Assembly (NCBI RefSeq): GCF_900108365.1
Contig: NZ_FNWQ01000001.1
Coordinates: 744,001-808,000 of the forward strand
Direction: 5' to 3'
Length of the DNA stretch: 64,000 nucleotides
From: Chryseobacterium culicis
Lineage (GTDB): Bacteria > Bacteroidota > Bacteroidia > Flavobacteriales > Weeksellaceae
Position numbers and translations under genes: made by a program. Position 1 is the first letter of the stretch. Every line of letters starts with the position of its first letter. The notes under the pieces were generated by a model. It was not told the DNA's origin. It did no database searches and saw only the letters and a program-made list of their open reading frames with translations. This document shows, piece by piece, positions 1 to 9,097 of the stretch.

Positions 1-1
1 A

Positions 2-913
2 AAACTTAAGATCGTTTCTCCGGAGCCTAGTGAAATTCAGCAAAGTCAGATTAAAGGAAAACAAATTCCTGGAATTCAAAATATTATCGCTATTGCTTCA
101 GGAAAGGGAGGCGTAGGAAAGTCTACAGTGTCTGCAAATATGGCAGTAACACTGGCAAAAATGGGTTTCAAAGTAGGGTTGTTAGATGCTGATATCTATG
201 GTCCTTCAGTTCCTACCATGTTTGATACAGAAGGAGAAAAACCGATTTCTGTAGAGGTAAATGGCAAAAGCCTGATGAAACCTGTTGAGAATTATGGTGT
301 GAAAATGCTTTCAATAGGGTATTTCTCGGGGGCAAATCAGGCGGTAGTGTGGAGAGGTCCTATGGCTTCGAAAGCATTGAACCAGATGATCAGAGATGCT
401 GCATGGGGAGAATTGGATTTCTTACTGATAGACCTTCCTCCGGGAACGGGTGATATTCACCTGTCTATCATTCAGGAAGTGCCTGTAACAGGTGCAGTTA
501 TTGTAAGTACACCTCAGCATGTTGCATTGGCAGACGTCCGAAAAGGAATCGCAATGTTCCAGATGGAAAGCATTAATATTCCGGTTCTTGGATTAATCGA
601 AAATATGGCGTATTTTACACCGGAAGAACTTCCTGACAATAAATATTATATCTTTGGAAACCAGGGAGCGCAGTATTTAGCGGAAGATCTCGGAATTCCG
701 GTATTGGGAGAGATCCCGTTGATCCAGAGCATCAGAGAAGCAGGAGATGTAGGAAGACCGGCAGCGCTTCAGGAAGGATCTAAAATTGCAGATATCTATA
801 CTGAAACTGCCAGAAAAATGGTAGAAAGCTTGGTGGAAAGAAACAAGAACCTTCCGCCTACTGAAGCAGTGAAGATTTCTACAATGGCCGGATGCTCGCC
901 AAAAGCAAAATAA
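2..913 (+). CDS. Mrp/ApbC-type P-loop Fe-S cluster carrier ATPase (5' partial)
   Basis: Member of the Mrp/NBP35 family, cytosolic P-loop ATPases that carry Fe-S clusters to target apoproteins. The reading frame is open from base 2, so the true start lies left of the window and a GTG at 128 is internal. The deviant Walker A GKGGVGKST is encoded at 101-127, followed by DADIYGPSVPTMF and the DLPPGTGD switch motif typical of the family. The N-terminal DUF59/MIP18-type domain would lie mostly outside. A NifU-domain gene follows after 48 bases, which fits a Fe-S assembly operon. The C-terminus ends in a short tail with a single Cys (MAGCSPKAK). Family assignment is secure; the specific client proteins are unknown. 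Confidence 0.93.
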   Translation, partial: KLKIVSPEPSEIQQSQIKGKQIPGIQNIIAIASGKGGVGKSTVSANMAVTLAKMGFKVGLLDADIYGPSVPTMFDTEGEKPISVEVNGKSLMKPVENYGVKMLSIGYFSGANQAVVWRGPMASKALNQMIRDAAWGELDFLLIDLPPGTGDIHLSIIQEVPVTGAVIVSTPQHVALADVRKGIAMFQMESINIPVLGLIENMAYFTPEELPDNKYYIFGNQGAQYLAEDLGIPVLGEIPLIQSIREAGDVGRPAALQEGSKIADIYTETARKMVESLVERNKNLPPTEAVKISTMAGCSPKAK

Positions 914-961
914 TAATAACTTTCAATAAAATTTGAAAAAACCGAATTGAACTGAAAAAAT

Positions 962-1210
962 ATGGAAACAAACATAACACACGAAGATACAGTAACAAGA
1001 GTAATGGAAGCTCTGGAAAGCATCAGACCGTTTTTGAATAAAGACGGTGGTGATATTGAGCTTATTGATGTGAAAGATAATCAGGTGTTTGTGAAACTTT
1101 TGGGTAACTGTTCCGGTTGTTCTTTGAATTTTTCAACCTTAAAATTAGGGGTGGAGAATACCATTAAGCAACATGCTCCGGAAATCGAAAAGGTAATCAA
1201 CGTAGAGTAA
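962..1210 (+). CDS. NifU C-terminal-domain Fe-S scaffold protein
   Basis: An 82-residue protein made only of the NifU/Nfu C-terminal domain. Visible signatures are the N-terminal helix with FLNKDGGDIEL and the cluster-binding CxxC in NCSGCSL. Known stand-alone Nfu domains bind a transient [4Fe-4S] cluster and hand it to apoproteins. It follows the Mrp-type carrier by 48 bases and is followed by a strong hairpin terminator, so the two are probably one transcript ending here. Length is normal for the single-domain type. Family call is secure. Confidence 0.93.
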   Translation: METNITHEDTVTRVMEALESIRPFLNKDGGDIELIDVKDNQVFVKLLGNCSGCSLNFSTLKLGVENTIKQHAPEIEKVINVE

Positions 1211-1231
1211 AAGTATATCTGAGATATTTTT

Positions 1232-1267
1232 AAAAAGACAGGCTTTTTAAGGCCTGTCTTTTTTTTG
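1232..1267 (+). terminator. Rho-independent terminator after the Fe-S operon
   Basis: Ten-base perfect stem AAAGACAGGC / GCCTGTCTTT (1234-1243 with 1252-1261) followed by a long T run. The flanking A run on the left means it could also work for the convergent DUF3060 gene. Confidence 0.9.
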
Positions 1268-1320
1268 TTTTTATATCAAACCTCAAAGGTTTCTGCATGC
1301 TCGCGGCTATGAAGAGACTT

Positions 1321-1713
1321 CTACTGTTTTACAACTTTATTCCCCACACCCGTAACAGAAACATCCGGCTTTCCGGATTTTGTTCCGGAAGTTCGGTAAT
1401 AGACGATATTACCGCCGCCTTCCATAGATACTTTATCTACTTTATCAATATACACTTTATTCCCCGTTCCTGAGACTGTAATTTTTTTAGCACTTCCTTT
1501 TACTGTTAAAGTGTTGTCTCCACCTTCGACCTCAACAACGCCTCCGTTGAGGGTATACTTGAGCGCATGACCTATACCTTCTACATGAACCACTTTATTG
1601 CCTTCTGTTTTTTCTACGCCTTTTTCAGACTCTACTTTTCTTGATTGTGCGAAAACTGTTGCTGTTCCGAGTAAAAGAATTGCCAGAATTCCTGCTTTTT
1701 TACTATTTTTCAT
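1321..1713 (-). CDS. Secreted DUF3060 protein
   Basis: A 130-residue exported protein. The start is set at the ATG reading MKNSKKAG, because a clear signal peptide follows (hydrophobic ILAILLLGTATVFA, then Q); the longer frame adds 19 residues with no signal character. The mature part repeats a short beta-strand pattern: VHVEGIGH, VEVEGGDN, ITVSGTGNKV, VSMEGGGNIV, VSVTGVGNKV. That matches DUF3060, small beta-solenoid-like proteins of unknown role, mostly periplasmic or surface. It is convergent with the Fe-S operon and has its own upstream gap, so it is probably monocistronic. Function unknown. Confidence 0.8.
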   Translation of the reverse strand: MKNSKKAGILAILLLGTATVFAQSRKVESEKGVEKTEGNKVVHVEGIGHALKYTLNGGVVEVEGGDNTLTVKGSAKKITVSGTGNKVYIDKVDKVSMEGGGNIVYYRTSGTKSGKPDVSVTGVGNKVVKQ

Positions 1714-1804
1714 TGTGAATTTGGTTTTTGTTGATGATAAATATAGAAATAAAATGATTTTTTCAGGCATTTTAAAAGTTAAATCATCATAAATTTCTTC
1801 ATAA

Positions 1805-1833
1805 CAAAAAAGCCCCGGAAATTCCGAAGCCTT
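1805..1833 (-). terminator. Probable terminator of the choice-of-anchor I gene
   Basis: Read on the minus strand, a nine-pair stem with three G-U pairs (arms 1810-1818 and 1824-1832) is followed by a run of six T. It sits about 30 bases after the stop at 1863. Confidence 0.65.
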
Positions 1834-1862
1834 ATTATAAAATGGTATACTGTAATTGATGT

Positions 1863-4800
1863 TTACTTTATAATGACTCTTTTGATCTGTCCTTCCGAAG
1901 TTTTTACAAGATAGACTCCTGTAGAAAGGGTAGAAGTGTTTATTGTTAAAGCATTTTTTTCTTTCCCGATTAATTTTCCCGACATATCATACAGTTCGTA
2001 ATCCTGCTTTCTGTTGAAGTAAAGAGTATTTCCTTTATTAACAGGATTAGGAAATACATTAAACGTTGCCTGTTCAGTTTTTACCTCACCTGTTCCGAGT
2101 GTTGCCGGCATTGCTACTTCATACATGGATAAGGTTCCACTGATCTCGTTGGCGATAATTACATAACCTTTATTGGTAGTTGTGTTTTCCGGGGCGATAT
2201 AGATAATTCCTTCAGGACCATTATCGCCGCCATATGCTGAAGTAGAACGCGAATGTTTGTAATCTGTGAAAGTAGGATTATTAGGATCTGTGATATTGTA
2301 CACCATGACACCTCCGGTTCTTTCCAGTGTAATGAAAGCATAGGTCTGTCCATTGATGCTTCCTAAAGCTACTCCTTCAGGTTCAGGGCCTTTGGCACGG
2401 CTTCTGTTCTTAATGGCATTCGACTCATTATCTGCGTTGAATAGTAAGGGCTGATAAGCTGCTATGTACCGTTCAAACTGATCTCCACTATCATAGACAA
2501 TCTGTTTTGTATCTGCATTGAAGATAGAGAATGAACGGGCTCCTAAAGCAGCCATTTCTTCAAACTCTGCATCTCCGTCTGTATTTCCTGTAGCAGATGA
2601 AACCCTGAATCTTCCCAGGTTATAAGAAGCCTTTACGATATTGGAATTTGGGAACAATACAGGATCTAAAGTATAGTTGTTAGCTCCTACAGTCGTTCTT
2701 TCACTGAATCCTGAAAGGTCTTTTTCATCTCCTTCATTAGCGGTTACAATATAATTGGTACTTCCTACCTTGTAATTTTGTACCGCATCTGGTACGTAAT
2801 AGGCTTTCACAGGCCAGTTGGCAATTAAAACCTCTCCATTATTATCTGAAGCATCAAATCCGTTACCCGGCAGGTTCATATCTTTTTTGCCCAATCCCCA
2901 GACTCCTGTGATGGTCTTGGTGGCTAAGTTAATCTCGGCAATGGCATTGTTTTCCTGAAGCGTTACCCATGCCTTCTGGCTGTCGGCGCTGATGGTTACA
3001 TATTCGGGTTCCAGATCCTGAGAAAGTGTATTGTTCGTTCTAACTTTTCTTAATCCTGTAGCTGTTAACGCTGCTACCTGTGAATCAAAACTATTAAAGT
3101 TGAGCGTGGTTACATTGCTTTGAGAAAGAGATCCGATGCCTCCGGAAATATCAATGATACTAATGGTTCCTTCGGGATCTACCGTATAGGCATCATTAGG
3201 TTCTCCTTCATTGGCAGTAACCACTTTTGTTCCGTCCGGCGAGAAGGTTACCATGTCGGGTAAAGCTCCTACAGTTACCTGTTTCAGAAAATTACCGTTG
3301 ATATCGAAGAATACTACAGAGCCATTTTGCTGTGGATTACTATTGGGAGAGGCTGCTGCAATGATTCCATTTTTAACGGCAATACTGGTGATTCCGCCAT
3401 AAGGAGCCATGTTCACTGTTTTTACCACTGAAGGTATCGCAGGATTGCTGAAGTCGATAATATCAAAAACATCTGTAATAGAGCTGATCGTGAATAAACG
3501 TTGTGTGGATGGATCATGAACTACAATTTCCGTAGAGCTGTTATTGTTTCCGGAAGGATCAAAGCTCAGGAGATAATTCAGCTGAATCTGATGAGAAGGA
3601 ACTGGTGCCGGCTTATCATTATCTACAATATAAACAGTAGCCGAATTATCTCCGGAAATTGTTGCTCCAACCGGATTTTCAAGACTCACCACGAAATACT
3701 CAGCCTGCTGCTCAGCCACTGTGTCATCAATAATCGGAATAGTAACGGTGTAACTCGTTGTAGATGGGGTAATAGTAATGGTCTGATTGGCCAGAGTAAA
3801 ATCATTGCTGCCAGCCGTACTAAAAGGAGCCGGTTTTACAACAAGATTAACTGTAGAGGTTGAAGGATTGCTGATATTGATTTTAAATGCAAGATTTCCT
3901 GCATTTTCATTGACTTTGATGAAATTCTTCTCTAAAGAAATCGTTGTTCCCACTGTTGTAAAAGTACTGGATGTAACAGCCGTAATCCCGTTATCACTGA
4001 AGTCTTCTACCATATCAGGTTTAAGCGCTGCAAAATAAGTTTGTCCCAGCCCGAGTCCGGAAGTTGGGATTACCGTGATGGTATTGTTGCTGAAAGTGGT
4101 AGTGAAGGGAACTGGTGTACCTGCAGCATTTCCAAGCCGGAATTCAATGAGGTTTTGTGCATTAGAATCGTTAATCGCGGAATTATCTGTAAGCCTTACA
4201 TTTTCATTAAAAGTTATGGTAGGATTTACAGTGGTTGGGATATTGTTGGTGTTATTTGCAGGAAGATATGTAACCGTTGGCGGAGTAGTATCTACACTTC
4301 CTGCCGGAGTTGCATCTACCGTAAAGTTATCAAATCGGTTGTTTCCTTCCGTTCCGCCTCCTGCAGCAGAAAATTCTACCTTTACTTTAAAATTTGGATT
4401 GTTATTGGCCGCCTGAATCGCAGAAAAATCCAGGGTCACCAGCTGTGGATCCGCATCCTGGGGATTTACTGTCTGGAATTGTACAAAAGTAGTTCCGTTG
4501 GTAGAATAAGACCAGGTTTGCGTTCCTGCTCCCTGCGCAGATCTTCTGGTTGTAAATTTAACAATGACATTGTTATATCCCGTTGTCGGAACGTTGAATT
4601 GTAACGCTCCTCCAATCGGATTATTGAATCTTAAGTGAGTTCCGGAAGCGTCACCGTTTCTGGCATTCAAATTCTGAGAACTAAAGTTCTGTCCGGTACC
4701 GCCGGCAAAATCTATACTGCTTGTACCGCCTGCTATAGCGGCAAGAGAACCGTTCACCAACGTTGATGAAGGTGCAGTGACGGTAGCCGCAGAAGAGTTA

Positions 4801-4901
4801 TCGTTAAAATTCCAGTAATGAATCAGTGTCTGTCCGAAAAGACCGCTCTGAAAAAAGAATGCAGCTAGCACAGACCCTTTTAATAGGTAGTTGTTGATCA
4901 T
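1863..4901 (-). CDS. T9SS-exported choice-of-anchor I / Calx-beta domain protein
   Basis: A 1012-residue secreted protein. Order: signal peptide (1-23, ending GLFGQ); a jelly-roll-like segment with LIHYWNFND to about residue 200; a bacterial Ig-like region beginning TPPTVTYLPANN; a Calx-beta-like domain (about 320-430) ending in VYIVDND; a beta-propeller-like choice-of-anchor I region (about 440-915) with TANEGEPNDAYT and the YIVTANEGDEKD, GPEPEGVA and GPEGI motifs; and a type A T9SS C-terminal sorting domain from FNVFPNPVNKG to the C-terminus. The last domain directs export through the T9SS and surface attachment or release. Choice-of-anchor I proteins include phosphatase/phytase-like propellers, but no catalytic role is proven by sequence here. 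It is probably monocistronic, with its own terminator. Confidence 0.88.
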   Translation of the reverse strand: MINNYLLKGSVLAAFFFQSGLFGQTLIHYWNFNDNSSAATVTAPSSTLVNGSLAAIAGGTSSIDFAGGTGQNFSSQNLNARNGDASGTHLRFNNPIGGALQFNVPTTGYNNVIVKFTTRRSAQGAGTQTWSYSTNGTTFVQFQTVNPQDADPQLVTLDFSAIQAANNNPNFKVKVEFSAAGGGTEGNNRFDNFTVDATPAGSVDTTPPTVTYLPANNTNNIPTTVNPTITFNENVRLTDNSAINDSNAQNLIEFRLGNAAGTPVPFTTTFSNNTITVIPTSGLGLGQTYFAALKPDMVEDFSDNGITAVTSSTFTTVGTTISLEKNFIKVNENAGNLAFKINISNPSTSTVNLVVKPAPFSTAGSNDFTLANQTITITPSTTSYTVTIPIIDDTVAEQQAEYFVVSLENPVGATISGDNSATVYIVDNDKPAPVPSHQIQLNYLLSFDPSGNNNSSTEIVVHDPSTQRLFTISSITDVFDIIDFSNPAIPSVVKTVNMAPYGGITSIAVKNGIIAAASPNSNPQQNGSVVFFDINGNFLKQVTVGALPDMVTFSPDGTKVVTANEGEPNDAYTVDPEGTISIIDISGGIGSLSQSNVTTLNFNSFDSQVAALTATGLRKVRTNNTLSQDLEPEYVTISADSQKAWVTLQENNAIAEINLATKTITGVWGLGKKDMNLPGNGFDASDNNGEVLIANWPVKAYYVPDAVQNYKVGSTNYIVTANEGDEKDLSGFSERTTVGANNYTLDPVLFPNSNIVKASYNLGRFRVSSATGNTDGDAEFEEMAALGARSFSIFNADTKQIVYDSGDQFERYIAAYQPLLFNADNESNAIKNRSRAKGPEPEGVALGSINGQTYAFITLERTGGVMVYNITDPNNPTFTDYKHSRSTSAYGGDNGPEGIIYIAPENTTTNKGYVIIANEISGTLSMYEVAMPATLGTGEVKTEQATFNVFPNPVNKGNTLYFNRKQDYELYDMSGKLIGKEKNALTINTSTLSTGVYLVKTSEGQIKRVIIK

Positions 4902-5040
4902 TTTTTACTTCAATTAGATAAATGCAAAAATGAACTTTATGTTTCGCAACTATTTTAATGGAATTTTAAGAAATGTTTAAAAAATAGGTTTATTTCTGAT
5001 AAAAGATAAAATTGTATTGAAATGGGAAACTAGAATGAAA

Positions 5041-5190
5041 TTATTTCCCGGATTTCCCGGAAAAGTTCAAAATTGTCCCTGATTTATTTCCTTCAAGAGG
5101 ATGTTTCTGCATATAAAAATACCCCGAAACAGCAGTCACAAGCAACAGTACAAAAATAACCAGAACAATTCTTTTTAACATGCCTCTCAT
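5041..5190 (-). CDS. Tiny one-TM membrane protein coupled to the epimerase gene
   Basis: A 49-residue open frame, MRGMLKRIVLVIFV at the N-terminus. Its ATG (5188-5190) overlaps the TGA of the upstream epimerase gene (5187-5189) in an ATGA junction, which is typical of translational coupling. Residues 5-27 form one hydrophobic helix preceded by Lys/Arg, so the N-terminus should stay inside; the C-terminal 22 residues are polar and end GKSGK. A second in-frame ATG at codon 4 is an alternative start. I recognise no family. The ATGA overlap and clean TM segment argue for a real gene, but this is inference. Confidence 0.55.
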   Translation of the reverse strand: MRGMLKRIVLVIFVLLLVTAVSGYFYMQKHPLEGNKSGTILNFSGKSGK

Positions 5191-5840
5191 ATCGCTAAAT
5201 TTTTAATATCTCTAATTTCTAAAGTAGATGTAGGGTATCCGTTTTGTGTCACTTTGATCATTGCTCTACCCACTTCGTGTAAAGTTAATGATTTTGACTG
5301 AAAAAAAACAGGAAAAATCCAAATAAAAGGTTTAAAAAACCATTTTACATTCAATTGACCCTCAACTGGTTTCATAAATCCGGGACGGAAATTATAAGCC
5401 CCTTTGAAATTCATCTTTTTTAAATCATTTTCTGTTTTGCCTTTTACCCTTGCCCACATCAGTTTTCCACTCTCTGTACTGTCTGTGCTTGCTCCGGAAA
5501 CATAGCTGAATACCATGTCCGGATTTTGATTCAAAACAGCTTTCGCAAAGTGAATGGTTGTATCGTAAGTGATTTTGGTATAGTCTTCTTCATTCATCCC
5601 CACACTGCTGATTCCTGCACAGAAAAAGCAGGCATCATATCCCTTCAGTTTCTCATCATCAAGATCTATGGATAAAAAGTCAGAGATAAGATATTCTTTC
5701 AGCTTTGGGTGTGTTTTTCCGGAAGGCTTTCTGCTTACGCTCAGGATTTCGGAAACATCCGGATTTTCAAGGCATTCCATTAAAACGCCTTCACCTACCA
5801 TTCCCGTAGCTCCTGTAAGAATTATTTTGATTGAGTTCAT
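5187..5840 (-). CDS. NAD(P)-binding Rossmann-fold epimerase-like protein
   Basis: A 217-residue protein with the dinucleotide-binding motif TGATGMVGEGVL at residues 9-20, as in atypical short-chain dehydrogenases and the oxidoreductase-HTATIP2-like group. Other visible elements are CFFCAGISSVGM, FSYVSGASTDS and a conserved-looking WARVKGKTE segment in the position of the YxxxK catalytic pair, where the Tyr is not obvious. The lack of a clear Tyr suggests an atypical reductase or a sensor rather than a classic epimerase. No signal peptide, so cytosolic. It ends in a four-base overlap with a tiny membrane protein gene. Substrate unknown. Confidence 0.8.
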   Translation of the reverse strand: MNSIKIILTGATGMVGEGVLMECLENPDVSEILSVSRKPSGKTHPKLKEYLISDFLSIDLDDEKLKGYDACFFCAGISSVGMNEEDYTKITYDTTIHFAKAVLNQNPDMVFSYVSGASTDSTESGKLMWARVKGKTENDLKKMNFKGAYNFRPGFMKPVEGQLNVKWFFKPFIWIFPVFFQSKSLTLHEVGRAMIKVTQNGYPTSTLEIRDIKNLAI

Positions 5841-5941
5841 TGATTTTTGCTATTGATATGGTTATGACGGATGAGGATGAGGTTTTACTTTAAATTTTTT
5901 GATAAAAGATAAAAGATATTGTTGATAAAATTCAATAGGGG

Positions 5942-5993
5942 TGGGCTTTAGCCCGCCTTAAAAAATGATCTACCTTCCATTGGCTTTAGCCAA
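5942..5993. repeat. REP-like double-hairpin repeat unit
   Basis: Two short palindromes share the core GGCTTTAGCC: TGGGCTTTAGCCCG (5942-5955) and TTGGCTTTAGCCAA (5980-5993), centres 38 bases apart. The same pair, in the same order and with nearly the same spacing (36), recurs at 63774-63824 beside a REP-associated transposase gene. Confidence 0.75.
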
Positions 5994-6031
5994 AATCTAA
6001 TAAAAAATGTAAAAAACCGTCTGAGAGCATA

Positions 6032-6065
6032 GAGATTGCTTCGTCGCGCTGCTCCTCGCAATGAC
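6032..6065. repeat. Candidate dispersed repeat (ATTGCTTCGTC...CTCGCAATGAC)
   Basis: A 34-base GC-rich stretch whose ends, ATTGC and GCAAT, are inverted. It sits in an otherwise AT-rich gap next to the REP-like unit. From memory, closely similar sequences are dispersed in many bacterial genomes, including flavobacteria; only one copy is present here, so repetition cannot be shown from this window. Confidence 0.4.
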
Positions 6066-6097
6066 AAAATAAAAGCCAGCACAAAATGGCTGGCTTT
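6065..6097 (-). terminator. Terminator of the ppk-ppx operon
   Basis: Nine-base perfect stem AAAGCCAGC / GCTGGCTTT (6072-6080 with 6089-6097), followed on the minus strand by a T-rich tract, 19 bases after the ppx stop. Confidence 0.85.
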
Positions 6098-6115
6098 CAA
6101 TATCATTTCGGGCTG

Positions 6116-7000
6116 CTATTTTTTATGTTGCAGCTGACTGTAAATATTATGAATCAATCCGTCTGCCACAGAAATTTTCGGAACGAATATCCTGTTGATA
6201 TCAGACCATGACATGACATTATTGAAGATTCTAAGAGCGTGCACCAATACGTCAGCGCGGTCTTCTCTAAGGTTGTAATTAGTCATTCTTTCTTCCACAG
6301 ACAGCTCATTGAATTCTTTGTACACTTTTTTCAGGTGAGACAGAGACATAGGTTTTCCGTCTTTGGTTTTGCTCATGGAAAATACTTTGTTAATGTTTCC
6401 TCCTGACCCTATGGCTACAATGGGTTTCTTGCTGACAATATTTTCCTTGATTTCATCCTTCATTTCTTTCCAGTTGTCTACCGTAACCAGATTGTTAAGA
6501 AGACGGATGGTTCCGATATTGAAAGATTTTTCGTAGACCATTTTGCCGTTTTCGTAGAAGGTAAGCTCTGTGGAACCTCCGCCCACATCAATATATAAGT
6601 AGGCAAATTCTTTGTCAAGACCTTCTGCCACATGGTTTTCATAGATCAGGGTAGCTTCTTCGTCTCCGGAAATGATTTCGATATTGATTCCTGAGGTATC
6701 TTTCACCATATCAATAATTTCATTACCGTTAACAGCATCGCGCATGGCACTGGTAGCACAGGCTCTGTAATGGTCTACCTTGTATATTTTCATAAGATCG
6801 CTGAAGATTTTCATGGAATCAATAACCATTTTTTCTCTTTCCGGACCTATTTTCCCGATGGTGAAAACATCCATTCCCAGTCTCAGAGGAATTCTGAGGA
6901 GGTTCAGCTTGATGAATTCAGGCTTTCTGTTATTGATCTTTACTTCATTGATAAGAAGGCGGGCTGCATTACTCCCTATGTCTATCGCTGCGATCTTCAT
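6116..7000 (-). CDS. ppx: Exopolyphosphatase / Ppx-GppA family phosphatase
   Basis: A 294-residue cytosolic phosphatase of the ASKHA fold. The first phosphate-binding loop is AIDIGSNAARLLI at the N-terminus and the second is YLYIDVGGGSTELTF near residue 135. These enzymes hydrolyse terminal phosphates from polyphosphate or pppGpp. At 294 residues it has the two-domain core only, without the C-terminal HD-like domains of the E. coli enzyme, as is usual for the short Ppx type. The ATG overlaps the ppk1 stop by four bases, so synthesis and breakdown of polyphosphate are translationally coupled. A polyphosphatase role is favoured over GppA because of the neighbour. Confidence 0.9.
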   Translation of the reverse strand: MKIAAIDIGSNAARLLINEVKINNRKPEFIKLNLLRIPLRLGMDVFTIGKIGPEREKMVIDSMKIFSDLMKIYKVDHYRACATSAMRDAVNGNEIIDMVKDTSGINIEIISGDEEATLIYENHVAEGLDKEFAYLYIDVGGGSTELTFYENGKMVYEKSFNIGTIRLLNNLVTVDNWKEMKDEIKENIVSKKPIVAIGSGGNINKVFSMSKTKDGKPMSLSHLKKVYKEFNELSVEERMTNYNLREDRADVLVHALRIFNNVMSWSDINRIFVPKISVADGLIHNIYSQLQHKK

Positions 7001-9069
7001 TTTTTAGTTGTTTTAGCTTTTAAATATTTATAGGTTTCTATTTGTGACCGGCATTCTTTTTTATCATTCCGTATATACTCATTGCTCAGTTTTTTGTCCA
7101 GAATTCTGGCTTTCACATTATCCCTAAGCTGAATATCAAGAATATCTGTTAATTCTTTCTTAAGGTTTTTATCAGTGATTTTGGCAGCGGCTTCAATCCT
7201 GTAATCCAGGTTTCTGGTCATCCAGTCAGCGGAAGAAATGTACATGTCTTCGGAACCTTTATTGTAAAAATACATAACTCTGGCATGTTCCAGATATTCG
7301 TCTACAATACTGATGGCTTTTATTTTTTCTTTAAAATCCTTTTGGTTTACGGCACAATAGATTCCTCTTACAATTAATCTTATAACTACGCCGGCTTTGG
7401 CCGCATCATATAGTTTTTCTATCAGCATTCTGTCGCTCATAGAGTTTACTTTTACGATGATCTCTGCTCTTCGTCCGGCTTTAGCTTCCTCGATTTCTTT
7501 ATCAATATGGTGAACAATTTTTTCACGCATAAAATGAGGGCAAACTAATAAATTTTTACAAGTTTTCAAAATCGGAATGAAATCATCTTTAGGCTTTTTC
7601 AATACATTGAAAACTTTATTAATATCTGCCATGATTCCGCGGTCAGCAGTCAATAACAGATGGTCACCATATATTCTTGCTGTTTTTTCATTGAAGTTTC
7701 CGGTGCTTACAAATCCATACTGGATGGTTTTATTGTGTGATCTCTTTTTGATGACACAGAGCTTGGCATGCACTTTTTTGTTAGGAATGCCCACAAGCAC
7801 GGTAATTCCTTCCGGTTCCAGCATATCTTTCCATTCCAGATTGGATTCTTCATCAAATCTTGCCTGAAGTTCCAGCATTACCGTGACTTCTTTGCCATTT
7901 CTGGCAGCATAAATTAAAGCATTGATAATTTTTGAACTGCTGGCCAGGCGGTAGGCCGTGATCTGTATAGACTTTACATCCGGATCCATGGCAGCTTCAC
8001 GAAGCAAATCAATCACCGGATTATATTTGTGGTAAGGAAAGGTAAGAAGAACGTCTTCTTTTAAAATGACATCAGTTACTCTTTCCCCATGTTCAAAAGC
8101 CTGATGCGTAAAGGAAGTTCTTTCCACCGGTCTTTCATACTTTTCAAAAACATCAGGAAAATCCATAAAGTGCTTGAAATTATGAATTTTTCCTCCGGGA
8201 ATGATGCTGTCCTTCTTGGTTAAATTCAGCTTTCTGATAAGGAGCTCCAGCAAGGCTTTATCCATATCTTTATCAAAAACAAAACGGGTAGGCTTTCCTT
8301 TTCTTCTGTTTTTGAGTCCTTTTTCTATCTTTTCTGCAAAGTTGGTTTTGATGTCGTTATCCAGATCCAGCTCAGCATCTTTCGTTACTTTAAAGGCGTT
8401 GGCGGAGAATTCATCGTACCCGAAATAAGAAAATATATGTGGAAGGTTGAAGGTGATCACGTCCTCCAGTAGCATTACATTTTTCTCTTCCGGATCTTCT
8501 GTTGGCAGCAATACAAATCTGCCTACAAAACGGGAAGGAATCTCAATGATTGCATAATTGCTGGAATACTGCCAGTCTTTTTTTCTCATCGCCACCCCCA
8601 GATAAAGACTTTTGTCTCTTAGATAGGGCATTGGTGTATTTTCATGAAGAAGAATAGGAATCACATTAGATTCTACCACCTCATCGAAATATTGCCGGAC
8701 AAATTCTTTCTGTCTCGCGGTCAGGTTTTTGGAGTTTTTAATGAAAACTTTATGCTCAGCCATTTCTGTCTGGATTTTTTTCCAGGTTTTATCAAAATTC
8801 TGCTGCTGTCTCATTACAATTTCATTGATGCGCTGAAGAATTTTGGATGGCGGCTGGTAGAAAGATTCAGCAATCACCTTTTCTTTAAAATCCATGGCAC
8901 GCTTTAATCCGGCAACACGCACTCTGAAAAATTCATCTAAATTATTGGAGAAAATTCCGAGGAAGCGTATTCTTAAATGTAAGGGAACTTTTTCATCCAT
9001 AGCTTCCTGCAAAACTCTTTCATTAAAGGCAAGCCATGTAATATCTCTGGGATTAAAGTGTATTGACAT
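6997..9069 (-). CDS. ppk1: Polyphosphate kinase 1
   Basis: A 690-residue PPK1, which polymerises the gamma-phosphate of ATP into polyphosphate through a phospho-histidine. The N-terminal domain starts FNPRDITWLAFNERVLQEA; the middle has IPILLHENTPMPYLRDKSLYL; the catalytic C-terminal half has VHAKLCVIKKR (candidate catalytic His) and GFVSTGNFNEKTARIYGD, and ends with the YISSADWMTRNLDYRIEA signature. Length fits the family. ppx follows with an ATGA overlap. A TATTTTTG box 21 bases upstream of the ATG is a plausible -7 element. Confidence 0.95.
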   Translation of the reverse strand: MSIHFNPRDITWLAFNERVLQEAMDEKVPLHLRIRFLGIFSNNLDEFFRVRVAGLKRAMDFKEKVIAESFYQPPSKILQRINEIVMRQQQNFDKTWKKIQTEMAEHKVFIKNSKNLTARQKEFVRQYFDEVVESNVIPILLHENTPMPYLRDKSLYLGVAMRKKDWQYSSNYAIIEIPSRFVGRFVLLPTEDPEEKNVMLLEDVITFNLPHIFSYFGYDEFSANAFKVTKDAELDLDNDIKTNFAEKIEKGLKNRRKGKPTRFVFDKDMDKALLELLIRKLNLTKKDSIIPGGKIHNFKHFMDFPDVFEKYERPVERTSFTHQAFEHGERVTDVILKEDVLLTFPYHKYNPVIDLLREAAMDPDVKSIQITAYRLASSSKIINALIYAARNGKEVTVMLELQARFDEESNLEWKDMLEPEGITVLVGIPNKKVHAKLCVIKKRSHNKTIQYGFVSTGNFNEKTARIYGDHLLLTADRGIMADINKVFNVLKKPKDDFIPILKTCKNLLVCPHFMREKIVHHIDKEIEEAKAGRRAEIIVKVNSMSDRMLIEKLYDAAKAGVVIRLIVRGIYCAVNQKDFKEKIKAISIVDEYLEHARVMYFYNKGSEDMYISSADWMTRNLDYRIEAAAKITDKNLKKELTDILDIQLRDNVKARILDKKLSNEYIRNDKKECRSQIETYKYLKAKTTKK

Positions 9070-9089
9070 TCTAAATGTGTATATTTTAT

Positions 9090-9097
9090 CAAAAATA
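9090..9097 (-). promoter_or_regulatory. Candidate -7 box of ppk1-ppx
   Basis: TATTTTTG on the minus strand matches the Bacteroidota -7 consensus TAnnTTTG and would give a leader of about 14 bases before the ppk1 ATG. No clear TTTG lies at -33, so support is partial. Confidence 0.35.

Noticed and set aside
4041..4604. 187-codon frame antisense to the choice-of-anchor I gene
   Set aside because: Low-complexity Cys/Ser/Arg/Ile-rich shadow of a gene with clear domains on the other strand.
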